DNA of 64,000 nucleotides from the NCBI GenBank assembly GCA_030737835.1, contig CM060849.1, positions 15,295,216 through 15,359,215 of the forward strand, in the 5' to 3' direction. Origin of the DNA: Acorus gramineus. Its lineage: Eukaryota; Streptophyta; Magnoliopsida; Acorales; Acoraceae. Positions 48,291 to 61,289 of the stretch are shown piece by piece; the first letter of the stretch is position 1, and each line of letters starts with the position of its first letter. The notes under the pieces were generated by a model. It searched no databases. It saw only the letters and a list, made by a program, of their open reading frames with translations, and had not been told where the DNA came from. A program made the translations under genes and the position numbers.

Positions 48291-50750
48291 GACACCTAGA
48301 AATTTTGTATTTGAATCTTTCCATTTCTCTATTGATTTTTTTATATATTTTCAATAAAAAAATTATTCTGTGGAATCTATAATTAGCAAACTAGTCCTAG
48401 ATTTTGATGTCCTCAAAAGATCTAATTTCAAGAGGGAATAGGATAATTTGGATTAAAATATTTTATGTCATCTTAAAAACAATAGTCGTTTAAACTTCTA
48501 AGCATTTTCAAAAAACAAATAACTAATATAAAAGAGAGAATTTTTATGTTTTTCCATAAAATGACAGAACAAACATCAATAGTAAAACTTTTATTGTACT
48601 TATATAAACTTTCTATGGAATATAAGGGATGAATCTATGGTCCCTCTCCTTTTCTGATGTTGATTTTTTTTTTCTTTCTTTTCTTCCTTTGGCCTTCTCC
48701 TTTCTCAGTGGATTCTTTTTAACACTTTTTCTCGATCTTCATTTACCTACCGAAAATGTTATAGTCGTTTTTTTTTTATGGTCACATACTCACATTGTAT
48801 ATATTTTTTATTTTTAAAAAAATCATATACACCACCTGACGAGGTATACATTTTTATAAAAATGAAATATATATTCTAATAAGTTGAATGATGTTATTTA
48901 CTAGAAAATGTAAAAAATTTCTATATATCTCATTATGGTGAATTTACATGGCTAACGAGTTATATAGCATGATTAGTTATATATGAATATATTTAAGATT
49001 GTAAAAAGAATTAAGTGTTACAATTTTTTTTATTTATATATAATGTTAGAAATTTTGAACACCTAAAAATTGTCTTTGAATTCTTCCATTTGTGTATTGA
49101 TTTTTTATAGTTTTTTTTGTATATATCCCCCCCCAAAAAATCTTATATTCTCAATATACCCCTCTTACAACTCTATTTCCACCAAATCCCTCACAAAGAT
49201 AATAAATTGTGCATGAATGTCCTTTTGAAGGATATTCATGCACATTATATATATTTAAAGTTTTGTAAAAATGCCTCTCAAAAGGGTATTAATGCACCAT
49301 TTATGACCTTTTGAGGAGTATTGTCGGCAATAGTCATTTTTCAAGGATATTTTTACAAAATGAGTTTTTTTTTTAAAGATATATATGCAAAAAAAAACCT
49401 TTTTAATATTTCCAAGTAAAGTAAATTTTTTTTATCTATATGAAATCTATCAGAATTATTAAACTAGTCTTAAATCTTGATAACTCAAAAATACTAATTT
49501 CAAGAGGGATTAAAATAGTCTGGATTAAAATATTTTCTCATCTTAAAAAAAATTATAACATTTAAAATTCTAAGCATTTTAAAAAATACTTGTTTTCCCC
49601 AAAAAGACATTATTAAATAGAATGAGTTATTTTTTGTACTACTTTTATCTTTTAAAAATTGTAAATCTTTATCAACCTTTTTATCATCATTTATCTTTAG
49701 TTTATCTAAAGTGAACCAAATAACATGAAAAAAAAAAGATAATTTTTATGTTTTACAATAAAATACATAAAAAAAAAAAAATCAATAGTAAAACTTTTGT
49801 TATTTGGATATAACTGTGTATGGAATATAAGGGAATGAGTCTATGGTCCCTTTACAGTACGCTCTAAAATTTTTCCAGGTTGGGCTGTATAATGCAATTG
49901 GTTGTTTTGGGACCATATATGTCGCCTACCTCATCTGGGGCAAACTTTGTTTCTGTGTTTTTTTTTTTTCCCTCTCTCAACCAAGGAAGATTTATTAAAG
50001 GGTACGTACGTAGGTTGTGATATGATTTTTGAAGCACATGAAATGTGGTTCTTTTGACTCCATGTCACTACATTAATTGATGTACATATATTAACTTTAA
50101 TTGATGTACATATATTTAAATGTTGAAAAGTATTTATCATTTTATTGTCTGAATTAGTGGACTTCTGGTTGCCTGGTTGGCTTCACCAGATCAGAGGGGT
50201 GGCTGTGCATGTCTTAATTATTTTTATTATTTGGCCCCGAAAGAGAGAAAGAAATACATAAATTACTATAAAGTGATGTTCACATTTCGCTTTAATTGGC
50301 AAAGTCAAGATGAAGTCTACTCATCGGTACGAAAGTGTTATTTATTTTTTTTATCAAGCATGAGTGAGGTCATTTTTATGATGAGCAAGGATTCCTCATC
50401 CAAATGATAAACGTGTGTACAAATTGAAAATGGAAAAAGATACACACACCCGTTGCAGTCTCAATTACAGTCCATCATGTTTTTTTATTTTTTAAAAATC
50501 ATATACTCACCTTTTAAAATGTATGCTGTTATATAAAATGAAGTATATATTGAGATGCATTAGTGTATTTTTTTTTATAATGAAAAAAAAAAATTAAGTC
50601 ATATACTATGATAGAACTTACATAAAAGTGGAGAGATGGATATCTTTTTATTATTATTATTTTAATATCTATTGGCTTGATTTTTTTTAAAAAAAAATTA
50701 CATCTCTCATTTCCTAACAATCAACGCGATATGAAAATATTTCATTAGTT
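48291..50750. other. AT-rich gene-free DNA
   Basis: No gene is supported. 48770-49020 and 50460-50620 hold dispersed AT-rich repeat copies. An imperfect hairpin GTGCATGAATGTCC/GGATATTCATGCAC lies at 49209-49243. Short open frames here have no domains. Confidence 0.4.
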
Positions 50751-50754
50751 TGAG

Positions 50755-51010
50755 AAAGGGGTTCGGATCAGATTAAGATTGATTTTGATATCGAACTATA
50801 TAGTCTATGAATGGAACTACACAACCTAAAATTTGAATTGTAAAACCAATTTATTGGGTACAAGTGTCACTCTCCTATTGAATCTAGTCAACTTTGGGTT
50901 TGGTTAGTACCATCAACATCCAATAGAAGAGTGATACATGTATCTAACAATTGACTATGTAATTCGATTTATAAGTTGTGTATTTTAATACTGATGGACT
51001 GATCGAAGTG
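50755..51010. mobile_element. Diverged palindromic element
   Basis: GTACAAGTGTCACTCTCCTATTGAAT on the left mirrors the complement of ATCCAATAGAAGAGTGATACATGT on the right, and flanking CACAACCTAAAATTTGAATT mirrors the complement of AATTCGATTTATAAGTTGTG. Each arm is about 100 bp and imperfect, which suggests an old MITE. Confidence 0.5.
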
Positions 51011-51184
51011 AGACCTAATTGGATCTGGACTCACAAGACAGATAATCCATATGCATCCCTCATATTTTGAACTCCGGAGTGACCCCTAGGGGAAATGAGT
51101 GGGAGTCACTAGGATTTAATTGTAAATGTTTTGATTTGAAATTTTTTTATTATAAAAACTTATGTAATAGCTGCCAAAATGTTT

Positions 51185-51340
51185 AACATGTAAGGCTAAT
51201 TTGGTAAGTGAATAAATATTAAAATACCAAGATAAGTGTAAGGGTAAATGAAGGACAACAGCTTATTCTGTTTGTTATAAAAAACAATCAAGATAAAATG
51301 TAAACAATTATCCTAATTTTGAAATGAAGATACGTTCAAT
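51185..51340. mobile_element. Partial copy of the 29030-29336 MITE
   Basis: AAGGCTAATTTGGTAAGTGA at the left and ACAATTATCCTAATTTTGAAATGAA near 51305 match the end and interior of the 29030-29336 element in inverted orientation. Only about half the element is recognisable. Confidence 0.4.
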
Positions 51341-52686
51341 CCAAAATGTCAAAATAACATTTATATCTACTTTTTTGTCTAATTTTAACAATGTGAAGAA
51401 CAAACAAAGAATTAATGATGGGATCCAAAATGTGTCCATTAAATCCATGAAAGCACACCATTCAATCACATCTTCAAAACTCCCGTGAATGAATTCCCAC
51501 CTCAACAATAACCCTTGATTATGTAACATATGGTCAGAAATAGTTCCTTATAGGCTTTTCATGTAAGAGGATGTAAATCTCAAAACTAAGAGTTAGGAAG
51601 AAAAAAAAAAAAAAGTTATATCCTAAACTTTTTTAAATTCTTTAGAATGGATCAATTAGGGGAAAAAACTAGATTTTAAATAAATCTAAATAAGTCCAAG
51701 CTTAATTGATTCTAAAAAAAGTTGCATCTCCCCCTTTTTATAACACTGTGATCAATATGAAAACATAACCATATGTATACTGGGGTCTCTTTTGTGCGGG
51801 AGCAAGCCGGATTGCTCTATTGGGGGGAAACATTGTAATTGAGAGGTAGTCTTTTTTTATTGTTTGTTTTAGCTTATAGACCCCTCATCTACTAGCTTTC
51901 CTTGTTTTGGGTATGGTTTCCTTAATTAATACAATTAAGACTCATGCTTATATTTTCATAAATAAAATAAAAAACCATATATATACCCCTTTTTATCACA
52001 ATAGAAATGATGGAACGTCTTATACAGTGAAATTGTTTCAATATGATCTAAGTGGGGCTATCATCCCCTGCAATCATATAGAGTGGCCTCTTGCATTGTG
52101 GAACCAATTCAAGGACTCGGGTTCTTGGCTTTACATTGCCAATTTATGAACTTTCAATGAATTAAGGGCAACCATTGTATTGTAGATTTGTGATCTTCAA
52201 ATAAATATCATGTGAAATCTTAGCAGCTCAAGTTACTCGATATATACTATTTTGATATGTTGACAAATGACAGTACATTTTGACACAATTTTTTTTTTTT
52301 AAAAAAAAAGAATATTTATTGAACTATTTCAAATAACATATATACTTGTAACAGATTTTCCCATTCATTTACTTATTGGGGGGCTGTTATTTTCACCCCC
52401 CCACACTTATTCACTCCACCCTCCTTAAAAATGATAAACCTAATTAATTCCATCAGACACCAAAAATTGGAGAGCAATCATTATGATAACAAAAGTGGGA
52501 TACATGGTTACAAGAATCTTACAAATCTCTTTATCTCTTTCTTTAGCTAACTTTCAACCTCTCGTTACATTATTCTCATGCCATTCAATGTACGTTGACA
52601 ATAAATTAAGTTCTCCTTTTACGGAGTAATGATATGGTATATCTCAACACATATCTTGTTATAAGATAAGGGATGATTTTATCTAA
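51341..52686. other. AT-rich gene-free DNA
   Basis: No domain or repeat is identified. The 80-codon frame at 51907 shows no family match that I recognise. Confidence 0.35.
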
Positions 52687-52691
52687 TTCAA

Positions 52692-53206
52692 TAACCCAGT
52701 AAATGATAGAAAGATCCAATCAATGTTGAAATCTAATATGCTCTTTGAATCTACAAAGAATTCTTGAATCCACAAAAAAGAAAACCTCAAAATAGAGAAA
52801 ATTTAAAATATTATTAATAAAAACTGTGAACACTAAATTACAAATCTGCTATTTATACTAATAATATAAAATTAAAAAAATTACTAAAAATAATAAAATT
52901 CAAAAACTAATTCTATGAGATCCTAAATGATCATAGGAATTGATAGAAATCAATCCTGATCTGTTATGATTGAGATATCACAAATCGAAAACTTACTAAA
53001 AATAGTAAAATTGCTAATTTAAAGGCCTAAATGAATTAATTTTTAAAAAATAAGAATTCTTAGTTGTATAACAACTAATCCAGAATATCTCTTCGATATA
53101 TTTCACCATGTAAATTTTCGTACGATTCTGAGATCGTGACCATTGATTTGGAATTTATTTGGTGGACCTCTTTGGGTGGTCCATCTGCATAATCTGTCCT
53201 ACATCA
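52692..53206 (-). repeat. Downstream (3') LTR of the TR-GAG element
   Basis: About 515 bp, aligning along its length with 54548-55072, including CATAGGAATTGATAGAAATC, GGCCTAAATGAATTAATTT and TTTCACCATGTAAATTTTCG. It lies next to a GAAGAAGAGGAG purine tract on the element's coding strand. Confidence 0.85.
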
Positions 53207-53604
53207 GACTCCTCTTCTTCAAAAGAACTCGCCCTTGAGTTTTTCCGCTCTTCAATTGATGTTTCCTTGTATCTCACATTTGGCAAGAGAAGAGACGTTT
53301 TCTTGACTTCAAAGTTCTTCTCAATCAAATCGATCATATAAAAAATTGAATGCACCTCGAGTTGTAGCCCAAACTTCTTCACCATTGTAGTAGTCGTAAA
53401 GTCTTCATTGTTATCATTGTTGATGATGGCTTCCAAAACACTCTTGTTGATGGTGCATATATCCTGCAGCACGAGCTTCTGTAGGGGCTTTTCCATCTTG
53501 GGGGTCACCGCTAAGGGCCGTGGAAACAACTCCTCTTGTTCTCCTCCAATGACATCTTTAGAATCACCAGAGAGAACAACATCCTCTGCTTCTTTGTTGC
53601 TCAT
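53155..53604 (-). other. Second open region of the TR-GAG element
   Basis: A 149-codon open region, acidic and rich in Glu, Asp and Lys, begins MSNKEAEDVV and runs into the downstream LTR. I recognise no domain. It may be a gag tail or a lineage-specific product; it is not a host gene. Confidence 0.4.
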
Positions 53605-53865
53605 GTTCTCATCGATCTCTGGTTCAACGATGAAGTTGATCCGCTTTCCTTCTTCTTCTGCGAACTCGGCGCCATCATATATATCATCAATTTCTGGTTC
53701 AACTAAAACTTCGTTCTATTGTTGATTTTGATTTGAGAAAAATTCTGGTTCATTGGAAACTTCACACTTCTCTGATGATGGTAGATCATAAAGGTTGGCC
53801 CTCGAATCATCCCCATCTTTTGGAGGACTTGCTCTTATCACCTCTTGCGCCTTTGATATCTCTAG

Positions 53866-54465
53866 TCATGATTTCGCCCTTACGGTTTGATGACAATTTC
53901 GATACAATTGAGGTAAATATCGTTCATAATTTCGTGGCAGAAATTGATCTATGATGAGCTCTTTCATCCTCCTCCACGTATGAACAAGTGATCTTCCTTG
54001 CCGTTGTCGGGTTTTCTGAAATTGGTCCCACCAAGCGGCGGCACCACTTTTTAATCGAAACGCCACCAATTTGACCATCTTCTCCTCTAGAACCTCCATC
54101 ATCTCAAAGAATCTCTCGACCTCTGAGATCCAATCAAGGAAGTCCTCGATCTCCATATTACCATTGAAATACGGAATATCCGCCTTCAATCGGTAATCAT
54201 TGTATTTTATGCGCCGCCTCCCTAGCTGATATCCATGAAGTCCATCACCTTCATCCTTCGAGTCTTCCTCATCATCAGGTTGATAACGAGTGGGACGTTG
54301 AACGATGTTCTGAGCAATAGGTCGGCCTTGGGCAACTCCCTCGGCGCGTCTCCTATCACCTTCAGGATGCCTGTTATTGGCGTTGAGGTTCAGGCCAGTG
54401 ATCATCGTGCAGATCTCTCGCATCTGATCGCGCTGTTTCTCGATCGCCTTCCGCACATCCTCCAA
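53866..54465 (-). pseudogene. Retrotransposon gag region (fossil)
   Basis: The region shows the plant retrotransposon gag pattern: [20 protein letters not shown] followed by [24 protein letters not shown] and [17 protein letters not shown]. It lies just after the primer-binding site, as expected. No CCHC knuckle is visible. It is treated as a fossil part of the surrounding element. Confidence 0.8.
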
Positions 54466-54547
54466 TCCACGACCAGCGTCATTAGATTGGTTCTCCCCCT
54501 CCGTTATTTGCCATCACAACAAGGCAAATCCTCGCTCTGATACCATC

Positions 54548-55072
54548 TGACGCAGCGAAAAACGGATAAAAAGATCCAACTAGCGTTGAGATCTCATAAG
54601 CTCCTTGAATCCATAAGGAATCCTTGAATCAACAAGGAAGAAAGCCCAAAATAGAGGAAATTCGAAATATTATTGATAAAAACTGTCAACGGGATTACAA
54701 GTCTGCTATTTATACTAATAACATAAATTTAAAAAAATTACTAAAAATAGTAAAATTCAAAAACTAATTTTTCTGACTCTATGAGATCCTAAATGATCTT
54801 AGGAATTGATAGAAATCAATTCCAATCTGTTATGATTGAGATATCACAAATCTAAAACTTACTAAAAATAATAAAATCGCTAATTTAAAGGCCTAAATGA
54901 ATTAATTTAAAAAAAAAAGAATTGTTAGTTGTATAATAACTAATCCAGAATATCTCCTCGATATATTTCACCATGTAAATTTTCGTGCGATTCTGAGATC
55001 GTAACCATTGATTTGTAATTTATTTGGTGGATCTATTTGGATGGTCCCATCTGTATAATCTGTCATACATCA
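54548..55072 (-). repeat. Upstream (5') LTR of the TR-GAG element
   Basis: About 525 bp, starting TGACGCAGCG and ending ACATCA on the plus strand (TG..CA termini). On the element's strand the primer-binding site follows two bases after its end. Confidence 0.85.
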
Positions 55073-55077
55073 TTCAA

Positions 55078-56819
55078 CATGATCAAAACCTAACTAACTC
55101 TGTCAATTGGTGCACTCTAATATCACTATCTTAAATATGCAGGCTAAAAGACATAATCCCAACAAATCCCATAACAATCAACCTGATAATACTAAATTCC
55201 ATCTTTCAGCTTTATAAACCACAAAAAAAAAAAAAAAAAAAAATTGACATGTGTTCACCCCTACGTGTAGCCTCATCCACAACCCTATGTCAATATTCTT
55301 TATATAAAAAAAAATTTACACTCACCTATTGAAATACATATGATTGTAAAAAGAAAATTATATATTAAGATATATTAATATATTTTTTATTTAAAAAAAA
55401 TAAATAAAAATTTAATTTTCGTACACTCTGATAGTATAATACACTATATTATATGATTGAAGTGTATAGACTATTAAAGGAATATTTTAAGCTACAGCCT
55501 AGACAGCAACTTTTTAAAAAAAAAAGGCAAAATGAACTGTATGTATCACAATTCCTTAAAAAAAAAAAGGTTTGCCAAGCATATCACATGCCACTGTGTT
55601 CCTTTAAACACATCAATTGATGCCAATTTATTTATGAACCAAATAATTGGTTTATGGACCCATACAGTCCTACGAATGCTCAAATTCCCTGCCGACAAAG
55701 GTTTACATTATGGTTGTTACATTAAAGGAACCTCTTTTAATCCTTCCACCAAGCCAAAAAAAAAAAAAAAGGAACCTCTTTTAATACTTTTCTTTTTTCC
55801 TTTTTCTTTTTTTATGATGAGGAACCTCTTTTGTTTAGGAACCCAACCTCCCCACTGAAGGAGACTTTTTATATTAAAGACAACCACCACCATATCTCCA
55901 CGGGCACGTGAAGAACGTACTCAAAATTTAGTAGTTATTAGTCTGTCTTATTTGTTTGATTTCATGCTGTAAAAAAAAAAGAAAAATTGAAGAGTTTACA
56001 TGTACAAAAAATGTTAAAGACTGCGACAATATACGTGGTTGCTTTTGCAGTCCTTATATTTACATGCGTGTCTTCTAATAATTAATTGTATATATCCCAA
56101 GATGACAACTTCATTTAATGCAGCATAATTCGCTCGTGAAATGAGGCAGCACACGGGGCGATATCTAAAAACAGCATGTCCTATCGCGTAGTTCTAATTT
56201 ATATTTTTTTTTAAATATAGATAGACAATTGCTATAGTCTGAAATTCAACATTTATGCTGGTTCTAATTTATATTGACGTATGTTTTTCTTCAACCAAGA
56301 TCAATTCATAACAAGTGTTAAATTAAGACATTGGTTTCAGGATCTAAAAAGTAAAATATGAGACTTAACACACATGAAATTTTTTTTTTTTGTAAGTAAA
56401 TATTAAAACTCGAATTCAAGACTATTTGGTTGGATACCCTTTGCCGTTCATAGGATGAAATATTATTTCAGGATATGATCCTTATTGGCTTATGGCATAC
56501 CTTGTTAGGTGCTGATATAGTATGTACTTTTTCTAATATATTATATGCTTGTTTGGTTTTTATAGATAAAAATATTTTAAAATATTATTTTATTAAAGAT
56601 TGAATTTTATCATCTTTTATTTTATTTTTAAAAGATATTAAAATTGTTTTCGTTTCATATCGAATAAATAAATTTGAAATCATTATATATATTTGGATCT
56701 TTATTATTCTTACAAAAACATAAGTAATTTTAACACGTGACACACGATCAACCTGTTGTGCATTGGAAGGGGACAAAATATGTTTATGAGAAATCATCCC
56801 TTCCATGAAGCCTTGATTC
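55078..56819. other. AT-rich gene-free DNA
   Basis: A 17-20 base A-run lies near 55223. 55310-55480 holds another dispersed AT-rich repeat copy. GGAACCTCTTTT occurs three times between 55729 and 55832. The 108-codon frame at 55532 is low-complexity and not called as a gene. Confidence 0.4.
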
Positions 56820-57262
56820 GCCCATGTTTGGTTAGAGAATAAGTCCGGTATAAATTGGAATTAGTCAGAATAACTTCATTATGATTGTTTGGATAACTTT
56901 AATAAATGAGAATCTGTATGCCAGACTTAACTAGTATAAAGTGGTATATGGATTCCATCCACCCATTAGAATTAAGTTATTCCAGGTTATTCAAACTAAA
57001 AGAATATGTGGGTCCACTATCAAATCAATTGTCATCACCTCTTATAAATCAACTGTCAAATCAACTGGAATAATTTTTTTATCTTTTATAAATCTTTATC
57101 CACACTTTATTCATATTTTATCCAAATAACAAAAACTTTATTATTATGTTTCCCAATGAAAATAATTCAAAACACAACCAAACACAAAATCATTTTATTT
57201 TTATTTATATTAGAATAGTCATAAATCTTAAAATAATTATTTTGTTAGAACTAAGCATGGGC
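56820..57262. mobile_element. MITE with GCCCATG-type ends
   Basis: The left end GCCCATGTTTGGTTAGAGAAT and right end TTGTTAGAACTAAGCATGGGC are inverted repeats. The interior contains ATGTTTCCCAATGAAAATAAT, also found near 838-860 in family A, hinting at a common superfamily. No coding capacity is present. Confidence 0.55.
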
Positions 57263-57770
57263 ATGGAGTCTAATTTATCTTTTTGTACCATCTGCCTCCT
57301 ACACTCGAAATTGCTACAACTTTCCTTCCAATAACACTATCTTGATATGTATTAAATTAAAAAATTAAAATACAAAAAAACATGCTTTATTTATATATAT
57401 ATAGAGAGATTATTTTTACGTAAAAATAGATATTTCATTTAATTTGACGATTATCTACTTTCAAAAAAATTTCAATACATACCGAGATTAATAAAGAGAT
57501 TTCCATTCTCTTTTGAAAAAATTTTATATTAATATATATTGATAAAAATTATATAATATTTGAATAGGTGACACGTGTTAATAAAAAAATTAAAAATTTA
57601 TAATTCATTAATTTAAAAATGATTAAAAAAAATCACATAAATGCATTTTTATAGATACACGTGGCTCATCCATTCAAGTAAGATATAAAAATTTTCATCC
57701 TTCCTCGAACTTGCTAATCTCATTATGGCGAGCATTGAATGCACTAGACATGCATTACATCAATGATCAT

Positions 57771-57865
57771 ATCATTGTATCAAATCATGCAATGAATCGT
57801 ACTATATATACAATGTGATTATCATTGTATCAAATCATTCAATGAATCGTACTATACATTGAATG
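57771..57865 (+). repeat. Two tandem copies of a 50-bp unit
   Basis: ATCATTGTATCAAATCAT.CAATGAATCGTACTATA occurs at 57771 and 57821, exactly 50 bp apart, nearly identical along about 40 bases. Confidence 0.8.
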
Positions 57866-58655
57866 TAAGCTTATCCCATTATATATCCAATTCATCTCAT
57901 CAGAGACTGAAGTCTTTCTGATTGGGTGAGAGAAGTCCCCAAAGGTCCACGAATCCGGCCACCACAAAAAGTGGAAAAAAAAATGTTATAGAACTATATC
58001 TAATATACAGTATATAATCTAAGGTTGACATCGGATTAATAATTTTATTATTAATATAGAAGATGCAAGGGATGCAACTTGGTGTTGTATTGTTCTTGTC
58101 CACGGTTTGCGTAGGTTCTACTGTTCAAGGGAAGTTTAATATCACATGTGACATGATAAATCAAGTACTAATTAATAGAAAAATGTTATCTAATCCTTGA
58201 TTGTCCAAAGCCAATATTAATTACAGACATGCATACAGCCTACGGATTCTGAACATATTGGCTGTTTGTTAATTTCAACTTAATTATATATTCTAATAAA
58301 ACAATTAAGTCTTTGAATTTTATGATCTTCAACTTAGTATACTCCACGTTCAAGGTCCATTTAATATTTGCTCGCACCTCGGTGTTCTTTTCAAGCACTA
58401 TTAATTCATATTTGATATACTGAATGAATCTAGATTTTTTAATATGTTTAATAGAGATCTATTTTTGTGATTTTTTTTTATTTGTTAAATAGTTCTAGGA
58501 TTTTTTTTCATAACAGATTTGTGGTTTAATTTTTAATTTAAAATTTTTTTGTTGGTAGGAGGATTGATACTTGTATTTGTGTGTATAGGGTTGCAATGAA
58601 ATAATGAAAACCTATTGAAAGTATTAAAAAAAACAATGAAGATGATGGGTTGATT
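57866..58655. other. AT-rich gene-free DNA
   Basis: Nothing definable was seen on either strand. Confidence 0.35.
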
Positions 58656-59040
58656 TATGAACACTACAACATATAATGTCATCAGCCGATGGGTTTTTTT
58701 TTCTCTTAATTTGAAGCCGGCAAGCCGAAGGTTCATATATATTAAAATGATCTTGGTTTTTCTTTTTATGTGTTTTAATTATTTAAAAATATTTGACAAA
58801 GTGATTTTAAATTATTTTTATATTATATTTAAATTATCTGCCAAACAATATATTTTATATTTTGTCATTTTCTATCACTTTGTCATAATACAAACAATAC
58901 ATTTTTATTTCATGTCGTTTTTTATTATAGGCACAAACGATAGTTCTTATTTTCCGTCATTTTCAATCACAAGCACAAATAATAGTTTTTATTTTCTATC
59001 ACTTTTCATTACAAGCACAAACACCATAAAAATTAGTCAA
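58656..59040 (+). repeat. Possible CACTA-type terminus with degenerate tandem units
   Basis: ACACTACAACATATAATGTC followed by AGCCGATGGG (58660-58692) recalls a CACTA terminus. From about 58862 to 59030, units with GTCATTTTC..ATCACAAGCACAAA.AATAG are repeated about four times at roughly 41-bp spacing. The opposite terminus and transposase are not in view, so this is tentative. Confidence 0.3.
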
Positions 59041-59940
59041 ATTCAAAATAATTTCTTTTCTGTCAGTTTTTCTTTGATCTATATTCCTTCAATTTTTTTC
59101 ATTTTCTCTTGAAGATTGTGCACAATCCCACTCTAACAAATTGTCGAATAGAGGCCTAGTGCACCAATATAATACATGAAAAATTGCTTTTAACATAGTT
59201 TTCAGTATTACTATCAGTAGGATTTGATGTAGGGTTGGCGAGTAAGAGGATCCAGAGTTCGTCATTACAATTTCAGATTTCAAATTCTATTATGTACCAA
59301 GATAGAATTTTTCATGTCTGGACTCTCCTTGTGCCGGGAAGACCATCATATAAAATATTACATCCAATCTCTTTTTCAACCCCATTTCCAGTCTAATTAA
59401 GCTAACTTGTGTAGCAATGGTTATTTTCTTCACTATGTTATAACTAGCTTACATTTTTACTGTGCATTTTTCACAAGTGATAAAACATCTAAAAAATAAT
59501 AGGATAACATGCCATATTCTGGTTGGTTAGAATTTTAAAGTGGATTTGGTTAAAAATTTAATTACAAAATGGGTCACTAGATCAACACTTCAAGCATTAT
59601 CTCCATTTCTCGAGTAGGGCCCTATATGAAACAAATTTAAAAACAATTTCTTTTTATAAAACTACTCTCGAACAAATTATTTTTTATAAAATCTACACCC
59701 AACCAAGTTTTTTTTTAAATACTATGTTATTGATTTTTAATACATAAAAGTCAAAATCCAAATCACAAGTCAAGAGTTTAAAAAATCTGTTCCACACTAT
59801 TTGATAATTGATTTTAAGAATTCGGTTTGACAATTGGTTTTAGATATGGTCCAAAACTATATTCCGCTTTCTCACAAAACCGAAACTATTAAAGCAGCTG
59901 TTTAAACTCATTTCTGTGTGGGGGTGTGTGAGGTAGGGGA
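59041..59940. other. AT-rich gene-free DNA
   Basis: 59640-59900 has AAAACTA/TTTGATAATTGATTT words like the edges of hAT-type MITEs seen at 16685 and 18738, but I could not define an element. Confidence 0.35.
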
Positions 59941-59941
59941 T

Positions 59942-60194
59942 CGAGTTAGGTCCAATGCTAGCTAGTTGGATAATTTGATTGTTCAACGCGTTCGTTAGAT
60001 CTTATTATTTTAAAATAACATATGAAAAATCATTATGTTTAATTATCATTTTAAAAAAAGAATTTAATGACAAAATATCTCAATCACAATAATTATTGAT
60101 AGATTTATCATAATGTGATAAAATCTAATAATCACGAACACGCTAAACATTCAAATTGTCCAACTATATATCCAACTAGCGTTGAACCTAACTT
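59942..60194. mobile_element. Palindromic MITE
   Basis: The left end GAGTTAGGTCCAATGCTAGCTAGTTGGA mirrors the right end TCCAACTAGCGTTGAACCTAACTT, and the interior mirrors too (GCGTTCGTTAGATCTTA versus TAAAATCTAATAATCACGAAC). A partial copy lies at 33418-33480. Confidence 0.65.
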
Positions 60195-60514
60195 GTTCCT
60201 GTGTGGGAATAGTAGATATGTTTCTTCATTATTTCTCCCCATTCACTCTCTATTGGCTCTCTTTCTTCTTTACCCCTCCCCGGTCATGGCTTCCATGTAT
60301 GTTCTATTATATACAAATTTCACATTTTTAAGGGCAATTAGGTTTTTGAACAGTGGAGGGGAGGATCTTTGATCTCGTCGGATATGGAAGCAAGTGTGGA
60401 GGATCTTTCCCACAGATCAAAGATACATATTTGAAACCACTCACGTGAGTGTAATCTCTTTTTCTCCTGCTTCTCTCTCCTCCTCCACTTTTTTTTTTTT
60501 TTTCATTCATTCTT

Positions 60515-60885
60515 GACTTCTTTTAACCCTGTCAACTAATACATATTAATTTTTGAATTTAGATCTATATTTTTTTTTGAATAATTAACATATTTAAATA
60601 TTAATATTAATTTGGATAATCAAGTGATATATTAGAGAGATATACAAATTAAAATTAGGATTTTAATGCTTAATTATTTTCTCTCTTAGATATCATACAT
60701 GAAAAATTTAATATATAGGAATATAATATATCATGATTGTCATTAATCATACAAGATAACAAATATGAACAATATATAATACAAACATATATAATTTTAT
60801 AATGTCGGATTCATGTGTTTTTTAGATTGGATACACTGATATTCATATCCGTACTCCAGATATTTGAATATTGGATATTTCTGAA
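60515..60885. mobile_element. TIR element related to 41813-42285, copy 2
   Basis: The start AACCCTGTCAACTAATAC and the interior words TTTGGATAATCAAGTGATAT, AATCATACAAGATAACA and ATATCCGTACTCC match the 41813-42285 element in order and orientation. Its right terminus is decayed. Confidence 0.5.
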
Positions 60886-60894
60886 GACAACATA

Positions 60895-61125
60895 TATTTT
60901 TATTTTTTTTAAATAGTAAACATCTTTTAACTAGATATATGCTATGAAAATTGCATATCACTCCATTTCGAATTCAATGAACATATTTTAGTAAAAATGT
61001 AAAAACAAAATAACGAGATATATATCTCATTTAATGTTGTATTATGTATATGCTTCACTGAATTTATAGTGATGTATATGAAGCTGCATTTTGGATTGTA
61101 AAAGAATTGAGTATAACAACACCCT
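60895..61125. repeat. Dispersed AT-rich repeat copy
   Basis: It shares TAAATAGTAAACAT, GAAAATTGCATATCACTCCATTTC and TTTTAGTAAAAATGTAAAAA words with 34185-34450 and 34670-34860, ending with GAGTATAACAACAC, comparable to GAGTGTAACAACAC at 34879. Confidence 0.45.
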
Positions 61126-61289
61126 TCCCTTTTTTACTGTAAGAGGGGAGAGAGGCTTCAGAAATAATGAATTGTTTTAAATAAATTTGACTAGAAAATA
61201 ATATAACAACAGGGTAATTTACCCTAATAATCCCCCATGTGGTTTGCTGGACAAGAAATGAAAATATCTTTAAGGGGAAATGAGGTTTT

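Larger units (their letters stand above)
52692..55072 (-). mobile_element. Gag-only LTR element (TR-GAG type), both LTRs present
   Basis: A 2.4-kb element, read on the minus strand, is bounded by the direct repeat TTCAA (52687-52691 and 55073-55077). It has two LTRs, a tRNA-Met primer site (TGGTATCAGAGC, 54545-54534), a gag region, a second open region, and a purine tract beside the downstream LTR. There is no protease, reverse transcriptase or integrase. Gag of Ty3-like type plus full-length LTRs fits the terminal-repeat-with-gag class, which relies on partners for movement. The LTRs differ at many scattered positions, so insertion is not recent. It is a fossil with a few breaks. Confidence 0.85.
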
